From: Corynebacterium uropygiale
GTDB taxonomy: Bacteria > Actinomycetota > Actinomycetes > Mycobacteriales > Mycobacteriaceae
DNA length: 64,000 bases
Assembly: GCF_021568315.1 (NCBI RefSeq)
Contig: NZ_JAKGSI010000002.1
Span: 124,001 to 188,000, forward strand
Direction: 5' to 3'
How positions within the stretch are numbered: the stretch's first letter is position 1; each line of letters opens with the position of its first letter. Made by a program: the position numbers and the translations under genes. Shown here one piece after another: positions 50,948 to 59,567 of the stretch. Under the pieces are notes generated by a model. That model ran no database searches. It worked only from the letters and a program-made list of their open reading frames with translations, and had not been told where the DNA came from.

Positions 50948-52450
50948 GTGGCTCGAATTAACAGTGGGAAAAGCTCGGCTTTGATGGGCGAGGTGGACAT
51001 CGCCCTCATCGGCGCCGGCATCATGAGCGCCACCCTGGGCGCGATTTTCCGCGAACTGGAACCGTCCTGGACCCAGGTACTTTTTGAGCGGTGTGACGCT
51101 CCGGCGGAGGAGTCCTCCTCCCCGTGGAACAATGCGGGAACCGGCCACTCCGCCCTGTGCGAGTTGAACTACACTCCCGAGAACCACGGCAAGGTGGATA
51201 CCGCCAAGGCCGTCAATATCAACGAGAAGTTCCAGCTTTCTCGCCAGTTCTGGTCCCACCAGGTGGAAAGCGGTGTGCTGGGTGATCCTAGCGAGTTCAT
51301 CAACCCGGTGCCGCACGTCTCCTTCGCCAATGGCGAGGACCAGGTCCGCTACCTCCGCCGTCGCTACGAGGCCCTGCGTCCGCTTCCGCTCTTCCCCGAC
51401 ATGCAGTTCAGCGATGATCGGGCGACCTTCGATGAGATGCTCCCCCTCATGGGGAAGGGCCGTGCCGCGGGCGACCGCGTCGCCATCTCCTGGTTCGGCA
51501 ACGGCACGGACGTGAACTTCGGCGCCCAGACTCGCCAGTTCATCGACGCTGCCAAGAAGCAGGGCACCGAGGTCCGCTACGGGCACGAGGTCACCAACAT
51601 CACCGCCCAGGGTGACAAGTGGAAGGTGACCGCCAAGAACCTCCACACGGGCGAGTCCCAGTCGATCATCGCGAACTTCGTGTTCGTGGGCGCCGGTGGA
51701 CAGGCGCTGCCGCTGCTGCAGAAGTCCGGCATCGCGGAGATCAAGGGCTACGCCGGCTTCCCGGTCTCCGGCGAGTGGCTGCGCTGCACCAACCCGGAGC
51801 TGGTGGAGCAGCACGCGGCTAAGGTCTACGGCAAGGCCTCCGTGGGCGCCCCGCCGATGTCCGTCCCGCACCTCGACACCCGCATCATCGACGGGAAGAA
51901 GGGCCTCATGTTCGGGCCCTACGCCGGCTGGACCCCGAAGTTCCTCAAGAACGGTTCCAACCTCGACCTCTTCAAGTCCATGCGGATCGGCAACATCCCC
52001 TCCTACCTGGGCGTGGGCGTGCAGGAGATGGGGCTGACGAAGTACCTCGTCACCGAGCTGCTCAAGGACATGGATGCCCGCATCGACTCCCTGCGTGAGT
52101 ACATGCCGACGGCCCGCAAGGAGGACTGGGAGCTCATCGTCGCCGGCCAGCGCGTGCAGGTGATTAAGCCCGCCGGGATCCCGCGCTTCGGCTCCCTCGA
52201 GTTTGGTACGACGCTCATCAACAACTCCGCCGGCACCATCGCCGGCCTGCTCGGCGCCTCCCCGGGTGCCTCCATCGCCCCCTCCGCCATGCTCGAGCTC
52301 CTCGAGCGCTGCTTCGGCGGTTACCTCATCGAGTGGGCGCCCAAGATCAAGGAGATGTTCCCCTCCTACGGTGTGAAGCTCTCCAACGAGCCCAAGCTCT
52401 TCGAAGAGCTGTGGGATCACACCCAGAAGGTGCTCAAGCTCGAGCGCTAA
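50948..52450 (+). CDS. mqo: Malate:quinone oxidoreductase
   Basis: Membrane-associated FAD enzyme of 500 residues that oxidises malate to oxaloacetate and passes electrons to menaquinone; in corynebacteria it works in the TCA cycle alongside malate dehydrogenase. IALIGAGIMSATLG is the FAD loop. WNNAGTGHSALCELNYTP and the C-terminal SPGASIAPSAMLELLERCF are Mqo signatures. The GTG start follows TAAGGGGTAGATC. Upstream, TAGAGT (about 50900) is a possible -10. A terminator follows. Confidence 0.96.
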   Translation: MARINSGKSSALMGEVDIALIGAGIMSATLGAIFRELEPSWTQVLFERCDAPAEESSSPWNNAGTGHSALCELNYTPENHGKVDTAKAVNINEKFQLSRQFWSHQVESGVLGDPSEFINPVPHVSFANGEDQVRYLRRRYEALRPLPLFPDMQFSDDRATFDEMLPLMGKGRAAGDRVAISWFGNGTDVNFGAQTRQFIDAAKKQGTEVRYGHEVTNITAQGDKWKVTAKNLHTGESQSIIANFVFVGAGGQALPLLQKSGIAEIKGYAGFPVSGEWLRCTNPELVEQHAAKVYGKASVGAPPMSVPHLDTRIIDGKKGLMFGPYAGWTPKFLKNGSNLDLFKSMRIGNIPSYLGVGVQEMGLTKYLVTELLKDMDARIDSLREYMPTARKEDWELIVAGQRVQVIKPAGIPRFGSLEFGTTLINNSAGTIAGLLGASPGASIAPSAMLELLERCFGGYLIEWAPKIKEMFPSYGVKLSNEPKLFEELWDHTQKVLKLER

Positions 52451-52472
52451 AGCGCCCCGAGCACCCCTCCAG

Positions 52473-52518
52473 ACACCCCCGGCACCGCGGTCTCAGATCG
52501 CGGAGGAGCCGGGGGTGT
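52473..52518 (+). terminator. mqo terminator
   Basis: ACACCCCCGGC / GCCGGGGGTGT, 11-bp arms around a long loop, followed by TCTCTTT. Confidence 0.8.
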
Positions 52519-52564
52519 TCTCTTTCCTCGCAGGCGGCGAGCCCCACCCGGGCAGCGCCGCTCA

Positions 52565-53980
52565 CTAGGTGCCGCAATACGTGACGTAGGGCGGGGCGTC
52601 GGGGTCCCCGGGCCGGTCGCACCCGGAGGGAGCCTGCCGCGAGCGCAGCTCCCAGGGGTGGGTGACGGCATCGAGGAGGGCGTGGAAGGGGGCGAGGTCG
52701 CCGTCGCGGGCCTCGCGAAGAACGTTCTCAACGGCGTGATTCCGGGGGATGATGAGCGGGTTCACGCGGGCAAGCTGCCCACGATCTGGCCCCGCCGCCT
52801 CCCACCGGGCCCACCACTCCGCGAGCTCGGGCGCGGCGGAGGACTCCCCAGTGAGGCTGCGCAGAGTTCCGGTGAGGTCCAGGTGATGCTCCGTCATGAT
52901 CTCCACCAGCTCATCGGCCAGCGAGAGGGCCTCCGGACCTGCGGGAAGTCCCAGCGCTCTGGCCATCTCCTCGCCCCACGCTGCGCGGTAGCGGTCTGGG
53001 ACCTCAGCGACGATCTCCATGGCCCTCGCCGCCGCCGTCTCCGGGGAGGGATCGATGAGGGGGAGGAGCGCCTCGCCAAGCCGGGCCGCATTCCACCCGA
53101 TGATGAGCGGCTGGTTGCGGTAACGATAGCGCCCTGCGCGATCAATGGAACTAAACACCGTGTCCGGATCGAAGCGATCCATGAAGGCGCACGGGCCGTA
53201 GTCGATCGTTTCTCCGCTCAGCGTGGTGTTGTCCGTGTTCATGACGCCGTGGATAAACCCCAGCCGCATCCACTGGGCAACGGCGCGCAGCTGCACGCTG
53301 ATGACGTGCTCGAGGAGGTCCAGCCCCGCATTGCCTCGGCTTTCTTCGGGCCCCACCTCCTCGACGATCCGCCCCAGCACATCCTCGCTCGCCCGACCAT
53401 GCCCCATGAGAAGACGCGCGTACTGCACGGTGCCCACGCGGAGGTGAGTGCGGGCAACCCGCACGAGCATCGCACCGGGTTCCGCCCCCTGCCGCTGGAC
53501 CGTGAGCCCGGTGGTGAGGACGGCGAGGGATCGCGTCGTCGGTACCCCGAGGGCGTGCATCGCTTCGGAGACGAGGTATTCCCGCAGCATGGGGCCGAGA
53601 ACTGCCTGGCCGTCGCCGCCGCGGGCGAAGGGGGTGCGCCCGGCGCCTTTGACGTGGAGGTCGCGGAGGTGGCCGTCGCGGTGGGGGAGCTCGCCGAGGA
53701 GAACGGCGCGGCCATCGCCGAGCAGGGGGCTCAGCTGGCCGAATTGGTGTCCCGAATAGCCCTGGGCCACGGGCTGCGCCCCCGCGGGGAGGTTCCGCCC
53801 GCACAGGAAGGCGATCCCCTCCGGGCCGCGCAGCCATTTCGGATCAAGCCCCAGCTCCCGCGCGAGCCCCTCGTTGAGGACCACGAGCCGCGGCTCCGGC
53901 GCCTCCTGCACCTGCCACGGCACGGACAGCTCCGGGAACGTCTCGGCGAAATGATGCTGAAGCGGGGGCAGAGTGCTCAT
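52565..53980 (-). CDS. selO: SelO/YdiU protein adenylyltransferase
   Basis: Pseudokinase-fold enzyme of 471 residues (UPF0061). SelO proteins transfer AMP from ATP to Ser/Thr/Tyr of target proteins and take part in redox homeostasis. Conserved blocks are GYSGHQFGQLSPLLGDGRA, KGAGRTPFARGGDGQAVLGP, MNTDNTTLSGETIDYGPCAF (metal and ATP residues) and the C-terminal YVTYCGT, with the conserved Cys. TATGCT lies 6 nt before the ATG, so it is probably leaderless. It is tandem with yaaA (39 bp), another oxidative-stress gene. Confidence 0.94.
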   Translation of the reverse strand: MSTLPPLQHHFAETFPELSVPWQVQEAPEPRLVVLNEGLARELGLDPKWLRGPEGIAFLCGRNLPAGAQPVAQGYSGHQFGQLSPLLGDGRAVLLGELPHRDGHLRDLHVKGAGRTPFARGGDGQAVLGPMLREYLVSEAMHALGVPTTRSLAVLTTGLTVQRQGAEPGAMLVRVARTHLRVGTVQYARLLMGHGRASEDVLGRIVEEVGPEESRGNAGLDLLEHVISVQLRAVAQWMRLGFIHGVMNTDNTTLSGETIDYGPCAFMDRFDPDTVFSSIDRAGRYRYRNQPLIIGWNAARLGEALLPLIDPSPETAAARAMEIVAEVPDRYRAAWGEEMARALGLPAGPEALSLADELVEIMTEHHLDLTGTLRSLTGESSAAPELAEWWARWEAAGPDRGQLARVNPLIIPRNHAVENVLREARDGDLAPFHALLDAVTHPWELRSRQAPSGCDRPGDPDAPPYVTYCGT

Positions 53981-53986
53981 GCCGCC

Positions 53987-53992
53987 AGCATA
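53987..53992 (-). promoter_or_regulatory. -10 box of selO
   Basis: TATGCT on the minus strand, 6 nt before the ATG at 53980. Confidence 0.45.
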
Positions 53993-54019
53993 CGGATGCC
54001 CCCGCGCCGCGCGCTCCGC

Positions 54020-54757
54020 CTACTCCCGGACGATGAGGTGCAGCTGCGCATCCTTCGGGATCTCCATGTGAAGTCCGTGCTCAGCGGTATAATCGACGAC
54101 GTCCCCCGCGCTCTCCAGCTCCTCCTCGGCGCTCGCCAGGACGCGGGTGAGCACCCCCTTGTACTTCTTGTTCACGTGGCTCACCACGGAACGCGAGCCG
54201 TCCGGCTTCTCCTTCATCACCGTGAGGGTGAGCGCGCCGGGGATGGTGCCGAGCTGCGCGTAGGCCCCCGACCGGGCGTCGATGATAAGCCCCGGGAGCT
54301 CCGCCCCCGCGGCGCTCAGAGTCGGTGACCAGCGGGATTTCATCGTGGCGGTGCCGCCATCGCGCCGGGGGAGCGTCGAGCCCCCGGACAGGCGATAGTG
54401 GGGGATGGGGTCTGTCGCGTGGAGGAAGCCGAACATCGCGGAGCTGAGAAGGATGCGCTCCCAGGCACGGGGAGGGAGGTGCTCGGCGTCGAGGGCGTCG
54501 TAGAGGACGCCCGTGTAGCGGCGCAGCGCGGGAGTGCAGGGGGAGTCGCGCAGAGCGATGTTCGCCTCCACCTCCGACCACAGCCGATCCGAGAGCTTGA
54601 GCACCCGCTGCATGGCGAGCGGCTCGAGGGCGAGGAGATCCTCGATGATCTCCTCACGCACCGGAGTGAGCGAGGAAAAGTGCAGGCGATCGAGATCAAG
54701 GGGCGGCAGATCTCCGCCGTCGGCCTTCGCCTCCGAAGGGGGGAGGATAATGAGCAT
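54020..54757 (-). CDS. yaaA: YaaA-family peroxide-resistance protein
   Basis: DUF328/UPF0246 protein of 245 residues. [15 protein letters not shown] is the family start, followed by [10 protein letters not shown], and the C-terminal [15 protein letters not shown] block. In Escherichia coli YaaA binds DNA and limits hydrogen-peroxide damage by lowering free iron. The ATG at 54757 is 7 nt after TAGGCT and only 31 bp from the divergent proS start. The longer frame upstream would run into proS. It is followed by selO. Confidence 0.92.
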   Translation of the reverse strand: MLIILPPSEAKADGGDLPPLDLDRLHFSSLTPVREEIIEDLLALEPLAMQRVLKLSDRLWSEVEANIALRDSPCTPALRRYTGVLYDALDAEHLPPRAWERILLSSAMFGFLHATDPIPHYRLSGGSTLPRRDGGTATMKSRWSPTLSAAGAELPGLIIDARSGAYAQLGTIPGALTLTVMKEKPDGSRSVVSHVNKKYKGVLTRVLASAEEELESAGDVVDYTAEHGLHMEIPKDAQLHLIVRE

Positions 54758-54764
54758 GCGCTTA

Positions 54765-54781
54765 AGCCTAGGCGGTAGACT
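54765..54781. promoter_or_regulatory. Back-to-back leaderless promoters of yaaA and proS
   Basis: TAGGCT for yaaA (minus strand, fwd 54765-54770) and TAGACT for proS (54776-54781) are separated by 5 bp. Each is exactly 7 nt before its start codon. The whole intergenic region is 31 bp, so any -35 elements lie in the opposite coding region. Confidence 0.65.
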
Positions 54782-54788
54782 GCAGCAC

Positions 54789-56555
54789 ATGATTACCCGC
54801 CTGTCCACTCTGTTTTTGCGCACACTGCGTGAAGATCCTGCAGACGCAGAAGTCCCCAGCCACAAGTTGCTCGTTCGCGCTGGGTATATCCGAAGGGTCG
54901 CCCCGGGGGTCTACTCCTGGTTGCCGCTCGGGTGGAAGACCCTGAAGAAGATTGAAGCCATTGTCCGCGAAGAAATGGACCGGATCGGCGCGCAGGAGCT
55001 CAGCTTCCCCGCCCTTCTGCCGCGGGAGCCCTATGAGACCACCAATCGGTGGGAGGAGTACGGCGACGCCCTCTTCCGACTCAAGGATCGCAAGAAGGCT
55101 GATTACCTTCTCGGGCCCACCCACGAGGAGCTCTTCACCCTCACCGTCAAGGATCTCTACTCCTCCTACAAGGATTTCCCCGTCATCCTGTACCAGATCC
55201 AGACGAAGTACCGGGATGAGGAGCGCCCGCGCGCAGGTATCCTGCGCGGCCGGGAGTTCATTATGAAGGACTCCTACTCCTTCAACATGAACGACGAGGG
55301 CCTGGCGGAATCCTATTCCCTGCATCGCCAGGCGTATCAGCGGATTTTTGACCGCCTGGGCGTCAACTACGCCATCTGCCAGGCGACCTCCGGGGCGATG
55401 GGCGGCTCGGCCTCCGAGGAGTTCCTGGCGATCTCCCCGACGGGGGAGGACACGTTCGTCAGCAGCACGGATGGAAGCTTCGCGGCTAATGTCGAGGCCG
55501 TCGTCACTCAGCCGGGTACGCCTCGCCCCATCGAGGGCCAGCCGGAGCCGAAGGTCTATGACACCCCGGGTGCCTCCACCATGGAGTCCATGCTCGAGTG
55601 GATGCAGCGCGATGGCATCGAGGTGGACGGCCGGCCGGCTGAGCTGAGCGACACGCTGAAGTGCCTCATCGTCAAGGTGGCGCAGCCGGGGAAGGAGCCG
55701 GAGCTCACCGGCATCCTCATCCCCGGTGACCGCGAGGCGGACATGAAGCGCCTCGAAGCCTCCCTGGAGCCCGCCACGGTGGAGCTTGCCAGCGATGAGG
55801 ACTTCGCGAAGAACCCCTTCCTCACCAAGGGATTCGTGGGCCCGCGGGCGCTCGCGGAGAACGGCGTGCGCATCCTCGCGGATCCGCGGGTGGTCGAGGG
55901 CACCGCGTGGATCACCGGTGCCGATGAGAAGGACCGCCACGTGGTGGGCCTCGTCTGCGGCCGCGACTTCCAACCCGATGGCAGCATCGAGGCCGCAGAG
56001 ATTAAGGAGGGCGACCCTGCCCCCGACGGCAAAGGCACCCTTACCCTCGAGCGCGGCATCGAGATCGGCCACATCTTCCAGCTGGGTCGGAAGTACACCA
56101 CCGCCTTTGACGTGCAGATTCTCGACGAGAACGGCAAGCGCACCATCCCCACGATGGGCTCTTATGGCATTGGCGTCTCCCGGCTTCTCGCCGTCCTCGC
56201 GGAGCAGCGCCACGATGAGCGGGGCCTCAACTGGCCCGTCGAGGTGGCCCCGTACCCGGTGCACGTCGTCGTCGCGAACAAGGACCCCGAGGCGGGCGCG
56301 GCGGCGGAGCGCTTCGTGGCGGAGCTCGACGCGCAGGGCGTCGATGTCCTCTTTGATGATCGCCCGAAGGTCAGCCCCGGCGTGAAGTTCAAGGACGCGG
56401 AGCTGCTCGGTATGCCGTACACCGTGGTCTTCGGGCGCCGGTATGCCGATGGCGTCATTGAGTTGCGCGAGCGCGGCGCGGACACGCGTGACGTGCCGGC
56501 GGAGGATCTCGTCGAGGAGATCCTGAGCGCCCTGCGCCCGGCGGCGCAGAGCTAA
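54789..56555 (+). CDS. proS: Prolyl-tRNA synthetase (bacterial type, with editing domain)
   Basis: Class II synthetase of 588 residues. Motif 1 includes [18 protein letters not shown], motif 2 [20 protein letters not shown], and motif 3 [17 protein letters not shown]. An INS editing domain, which removes mischarged Ala, fills about residues 225-410, and the anticodon-binding domain is C-terminal. The ATG at 54789 lies 7 nt after TAGACT; the long upstream frame antisense to yaaA is spurious. It is divergent from yaaA. Confidence 0.96.
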   Translation: MITRLSTLFLRTLREDPADAEVPSHKLLVRAGYIRRVAPGVYSWLPLGWKTLKKIEAIVREEMDRIGAQELSFPALLPREPYETTNRWEEYGDALFRLKDRKKADYLLGPTHEELFTLTVKDLYSSYKDFPVILYQIQTKYRDEERPRAGILRGREFIMKDSYSFNMNDEGLAESYSLHRQAYQRIFDRLGVNYAICQATSGAMGGSASEEFLAISPTGEDTFVSSTDGSFAANVEAVVTQPGTPRPIEGQPEPKVYDTPGASTMESMLEWMQRDGIEVDGRPAELSDTLKCLIVKVAQPGKEPELTGILIPGDREADMKRLEASLEPATVELASDEDFAKNPFLTKGFVGPRALAENGVRILADPRVVEGTAWITGADEKDRHVVGLVCGRDFQPDGSIEAAEIKEGDPAPDGKGTLTLERGIEIGHIFQLGRKYTTAFDVQILDENGKRTIPTMGSYGIGVSRLLAVLAEQRHDERGLNWPVEVAPYPVHVVVANKDPEAGAAAERFVAELDAQGVDVLFDDRPKVSPGVKFKDAELLGMPYTVVFGRRYADGVIELRERGADTRDVPAEDLVEEILSALRPAAQS

Positions 56556-56576
56556 GACGGATCGGACCCGCCGCGC

Positions 56577-57440
56577 TTAGTCCTGGGCGGCGGAGCAGTC
56601 CCGCAAGGTGGCGGCGCTGGTGGTGAGCCAGCGTCGCCATTCGTCGTTGTGGGCCTGCGCGATGGCCTCGCTCCAGCGCTGCTGGGAGTCGGACTCGAGG
56701 GTCGCGATGTATCCCTGAGCGGCGGTGGAGGTGGTGGGGAGGGACTCGGCGGGGATCTGGTAGCCCGGCTGGGGCTCGGGTGCCTTCTCCTCGGACTCGG
56801 AAAAGGCGTGGCGGATCCCGGCGGCGGCATCTCGGTGGCACTGGGAGCTGCGGGAGAGGGCCTCCTCCTGCGAGGGATCCGCGAAGCCCTGGGCGGAGTC
56901 CAGCCCCCAGATGGTGGCCCACTCGGCCTCGATGAGCGCGCCCGCCCCCTCACGATCCGAGGAGCCGAGCGCCCCGGGCTGCCCAAAGCGGGGCGCACCC
57001 TCCCCGGAGTCCGCTTCCGGGTCCTCGGCGCGCAGCGCCCCGGCGAAATCGAGGGCCAGGTGGCTGAGAAGATCGCGGGAGTCCTCCGGGGCGTCGTCGA
57101 CGGCGTCGATGAGGTTCTCCAGGGAGGTGCGGGGGTCGAGGTCACTCGCGTCACGGGCCAGCTCATCCCGGTCCACGGCGCACGCCGAGGGCGCGCTGCC
57201 GTCCTCGTAGATGCCGCAGCTGCGGGCGAGGTCAGCGAGCAGCTCGTCGGCTTGTTCCTGCCGCATGGCGGCGAGGGTGGGGTCGCTGGACTCCCAGGCC
57301 GATCCGTCGTGAAGAGCCTGCCCGGCGAGTGTCATGAGCGTGTCGTCCGGGTGAGGCCCGAGGACGCTGCAGGAGCTGGCGCACACGCTCGCTCCGCAGA
57401 GGAGGAGGACAGCGCAGCGTCGGGGGAGCAGGGGCGTCAT
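56577..57440 (-). CDS. Putative lipoprotein, DUF4439-like
   Basis: A 287-residue exported protein. RRCAVLLLCGASVCASSC is a lipoprotein signal with lipid-anchored Cys at about 18. The mature part is Ala/Glu/Asp-rich, mostly helical, and ends with a region containing SAAQGYIATLES-type and NDEWRRWLTTSAATLRDC sequence. Position next to rimP and the helical composition fit the actinobacterial DUF4439 (ferritin-like) family, but I am not certain. TAACAT about 22 nt before the ATG could be its -10. Divergent from rimP. Confidence 0.72.
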   Translation of the reverse strand: MTPLLPRRCAVLLLCGASVCASSCSVLGPHPDDTLMTLAGQALHDGSAWESSDPTLAAMRQEQADELLADLARSCGIYEDGSAPSACAVDRDELARDASDLDPRTSLENLIDAVDDAPEDSRDLLSHLALDFAGALRAEDPEADSGEGAPRFGQPGALGSSDREGAGALIEAEWATIWGLDSAQGFADPSQEEALSRSSQCHRDAAAGIRHAFSESEEKAPEPQPGYQIPAESLPTTSTAAQGYIATLESDSQQRWSEAIAQAHNDEWRRWLTTSAATLRDCSAAQD

Positions 57441-57485
57441 CGTCGATCTCGGCACACCGGGTATGTTACGCGCCGGCCGAGTGGT

Positions 57486-57491
57486 TAGGCT
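57486..57491 (+). promoter_or_regulatory. -10 box of rimP operon (leaderless)
   Basis: TAGGCT, 7 nt before the rimP ATG at 57499. Confidence 0.6.
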
Positions 57492-57498
57492 GGTTGCC

Positions 57499-58056
57499 AT
57501 GGCCTTTCCGACACACGATGAGATTGAGCAGTGCGTGAGCCCCACCGTGTCCTCCTATGGGATGGACGTTGAGTACGTCCGCGTCCATCGAGCGGGGAAG
57601 AAGTCGGTGGTGGCGATCGCGGTCGGCGCCGATACCGCTCCCGGCTCCGATGATCTGGAGGCGTTGAGCCGCGAGCTCTCCCAGCTGCTTGATGACAAGG
57701 AGGAGGCCGGGGAGATGAACTTCGGCCCCGGGTACACCCTGGAGGTCACCACCCCGGGGGTCGATTTTCCGCTCACCCTCCCTCGCCACTGGCGGCGGCA
57801 CCGCTACCGCGCCGTCCGTATTGAGGAAGAGGGGAGGACGAGTACCTGGCGCATCGGCGACCTCAAGGAGGAGGACGGCCAGGCACGAGTGGTGCTCGTG
57901 AGCCGGGAGAAGAAGCCGAGCATCCGCATGATGGAAGTGGCGCCCTCCCGGCCCGGGGTGGTAGAAATTGAGTTCGCTCATATTCCTGAAGCTGAGCGCG
58001 AATTGTGCGCTCTCTCATTTGACGACGCCGAAGAAAGGCAAGGACACGACAAGTGA
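57499..58056 (+). CDS. rimP: Ribosome maturation factor RimP
   Basis: A 185-residue 30S assembly factor. The N-terminal domain shows [20 protein letters not shown] and [18 protein letters not shown], then [13 protein letters not shown]; the C-terminal Sm-like barrel follows. It is the first gene of the rimP-nusA-ylxR-infB unit; its stop overlaps the nusA GTG in a GTGA arrangement. The start ATG is leaderless by promoter position. Confidence 0.94.
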   Translation: MAFPTHDEIEQCVSPTVSSYGMDVEYVRVHRAGKKSVVAIAVGADTAPGSDDLEALSRELSQLLDDKEEAGEMNFGPGYTLEVTTPGVDFPLTLPRHWRRHRYRAVRIEEEGRTSTWRIGDLKEEDGQARVVLVSREKKPSIRMMEVAPSRPGVVEIEFAHIPEAERELCALSFDDAEERQGHDK

Positions 58057-59063
58057 ATATTGATCTTCACGCGCTGGAGGCTATTGAAAAGGAGCGGGGG
58101 ATTCCCGTGGAGGAGTTGCTCCCGACGATCGCCGGCGCGTTACTCCATGCCTATCAGGACTTCCGGGTCTCGGAGCCCTCTGAGCACGAGACGCGCGCCC
58201 GCGTCGACATCGACGGGGAGACCGGGGACGTTGCTGTCATCGTCAGTGAGCTCGACGAGGACGGCGAAGTCATCAGCGAGTACGACGACACCCCGCAGGG
58301 ATTCGGCCGGGTCGGCGCCCTGGCCGTGCGCCAGGCGATCGTCCAGAAACTCAAGCAGGCTGAGGCCGGTCGCGTCTACGAGGCTTATACCTCCTACGAG
58401 GGGCGGATCGTGTCCGGGGTTGTCCAGCGGGACGCCCGGGCCAATGAGCGGGGGATCGTCGTCGTGGCCATCGGCACGGAGGCCGAGCCCCAGGACGGCA
58501 TCATCCTGCCCGCCGAGCAGATTCCGGGCGAGAAACTCGAGCATGGTGATCGCATCAAGGCGTTCGTCGTCGGCGTGAACCGCGGGAATCGCCAGGTGAC
58601 CATCAATCTCTCGCGCACCCATCCCGAGCTTGTCCGGGGGCTCTTCGAACTTGAGGTTCCGGAGGTGGCCGAGGGCTCGGTGGAGATCCTCGGGATCGCC
58701 CGCGAGGCGGGGCACCGCTCCAAGGTGGCCGTCCACGCGAAGGCGAAGGGCCTCAACGCGAAGGGCGCGTGCATCGGACCGCGCGGGCAGCGCGTGAGCA
58801 GCATCATGAAGGAACTGAGCGGCGAGAAGATCGACATCATCTCCTGGTCCGAGGACCCCGCGGTGTACGTGGGCAACGCGCTGGCGCCGTCGAAGGTAGT
58901 GAACGTCGAGATTATCGACGCCGACGCCCAAACCGCACGCGTCACCGTTCCGGATTATCAGCTGTCCCTGGCGATCGGCCGGGAGGGTCAAAATGCCCGC
59001 CTCGCGGCGCGTCTGACCGGATGGAAGATTGACATTCACTCCGACGCGGATACTGGGGCCTAA
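58053..59063 (+). CDS. nusA: Transcription termination/antitermination factor NusA
   Basis: RNA polymerase-binding factor of 336 residues with the actinobacterial layout: an N-terminal polymerase-binding domain ([20 protein letters not shown]), S1 domain ([18 protein letters not shown]), then KH1 and KH2 ([17 protein letters not shown] and [20 protein letters not shown]). It lacks the C-terminal acidic repeats of E. coli NusA, as is normal here. It is translationally coupled to rimP by a 4-bp overlap. Confidence 0.97.
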   Translation: MNIDLHALEAIEKERGIPVEELLPTIAGALLHAYQDFRVSEPSEHETRARVDIDGETGDVAVIVSELDEDGEVISEYDDTPQGFGRVGALAVRQAIVQKLKQAEAGRVYEAYTSYEGRIVSGVVQRDARANERGIVVVAIGTEAEPQDGIILPAEQIPGEKLEHGDRIKAFVVGVNRGNRQVTINLSRTHPELVRGLFELEVPEVAEGSVEILGIAREAGHRSKVAVHAKAKGLNAKGACIGPRGQRVSSIMKELSGEKIDIISWSEDPAVYVGNALAPSKVVNVEIIDADAQTARVTVPDYQLSLAIGREGQNARLAARLTGWKIDIHSDADTGA

Positions 59064-59105
59064 TTCTCCTTTTTCTTCCTTATCGCGTAATATGAATGAC
59101 CGGCC

Positions 59106-59136
59106 TGGTGCCCCGGCCTGTGTTTGGGGTACCAGA
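59106..59136 (+). promoter_or_regulatory. Hairpin in the nusA-ylxR spacer
   Basis: CTGGTGCCCC pairs with GGGGTACCAG (one G-T pair) around an 11-nt loop, without T-run, 24 bp before the ylxR start. It may be an internal attenuator or processing site. Confidence 0.4.
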
Positions 59137-59159
59137 ACGCACGCGGATGAGGAGGTGAC

Positions 59160-59462
59160 ATGGCACGAGCAACAACGCACATGCCATGTCGAACCTGTAT
59201 TGCTACCCGGCAGAAGAAGAGCGTGGACCAGCTCCTCAGAGTGGTCCAGGATCCTACTCGGCCGGGTCATCTTCTCCCCGATCCACGGCGTCGACTCCCC
59301 GGGAGGGGAGCGTGGATCACCCCCACTCCTCAGGCTTGTGCTCAAGCTGAGAAGAAGAGGGCATGGGGACGGGCACTGCGCGTGTCCGGCAGGGTGGACG
59401 CCTCCGCAATCACGGCCTTTATCGACGAGGCCACGAGCGAACAAAGGAAGACCGAACACTGA
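59160..59462 (+). CDS. ylxR: YlxR/DUF448 RNA-binding protein
   Basis: A 100-residue basic protein of the YlxR family. MPCRTCIATRQKKSVDQLLR is the family start, with GRGAWITPTPQACAQAEKK later. YlxR binds RNA and in some bacteria modulates RNase P. The start follows GAGGAGGTGAC. It is placed between nusA and infB, as nearly always. Confidence 0.93.
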   Translation: MARATTHMPCRTCIATRQKKSVDQLLRVVQDPTRPGHLLPDPRRRLPGRGAWITPTPQACAQAEKKRAWGRALRVSGRVDASAITAFIDEATSEQRKTEH

Positions 59463-59567
59463 TGAGCGCACGATGAAGCATCAGCGATGAACGTCAACGA
59501 CCACACCTAGGGTCGGAGGTCAGCGCGCCCTGGCCTTCGTCTCCTGGGTTAACCACAGAGGAGAGAA

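Noticed and set aside
49789..51132. 447-residue version of the alpha/beta hydrolase
   Set aside because: The extra 110 residues run through the promoter region and antisense to the mqo start; the ATG at 50802 has a -10 box 8 nt upstream.
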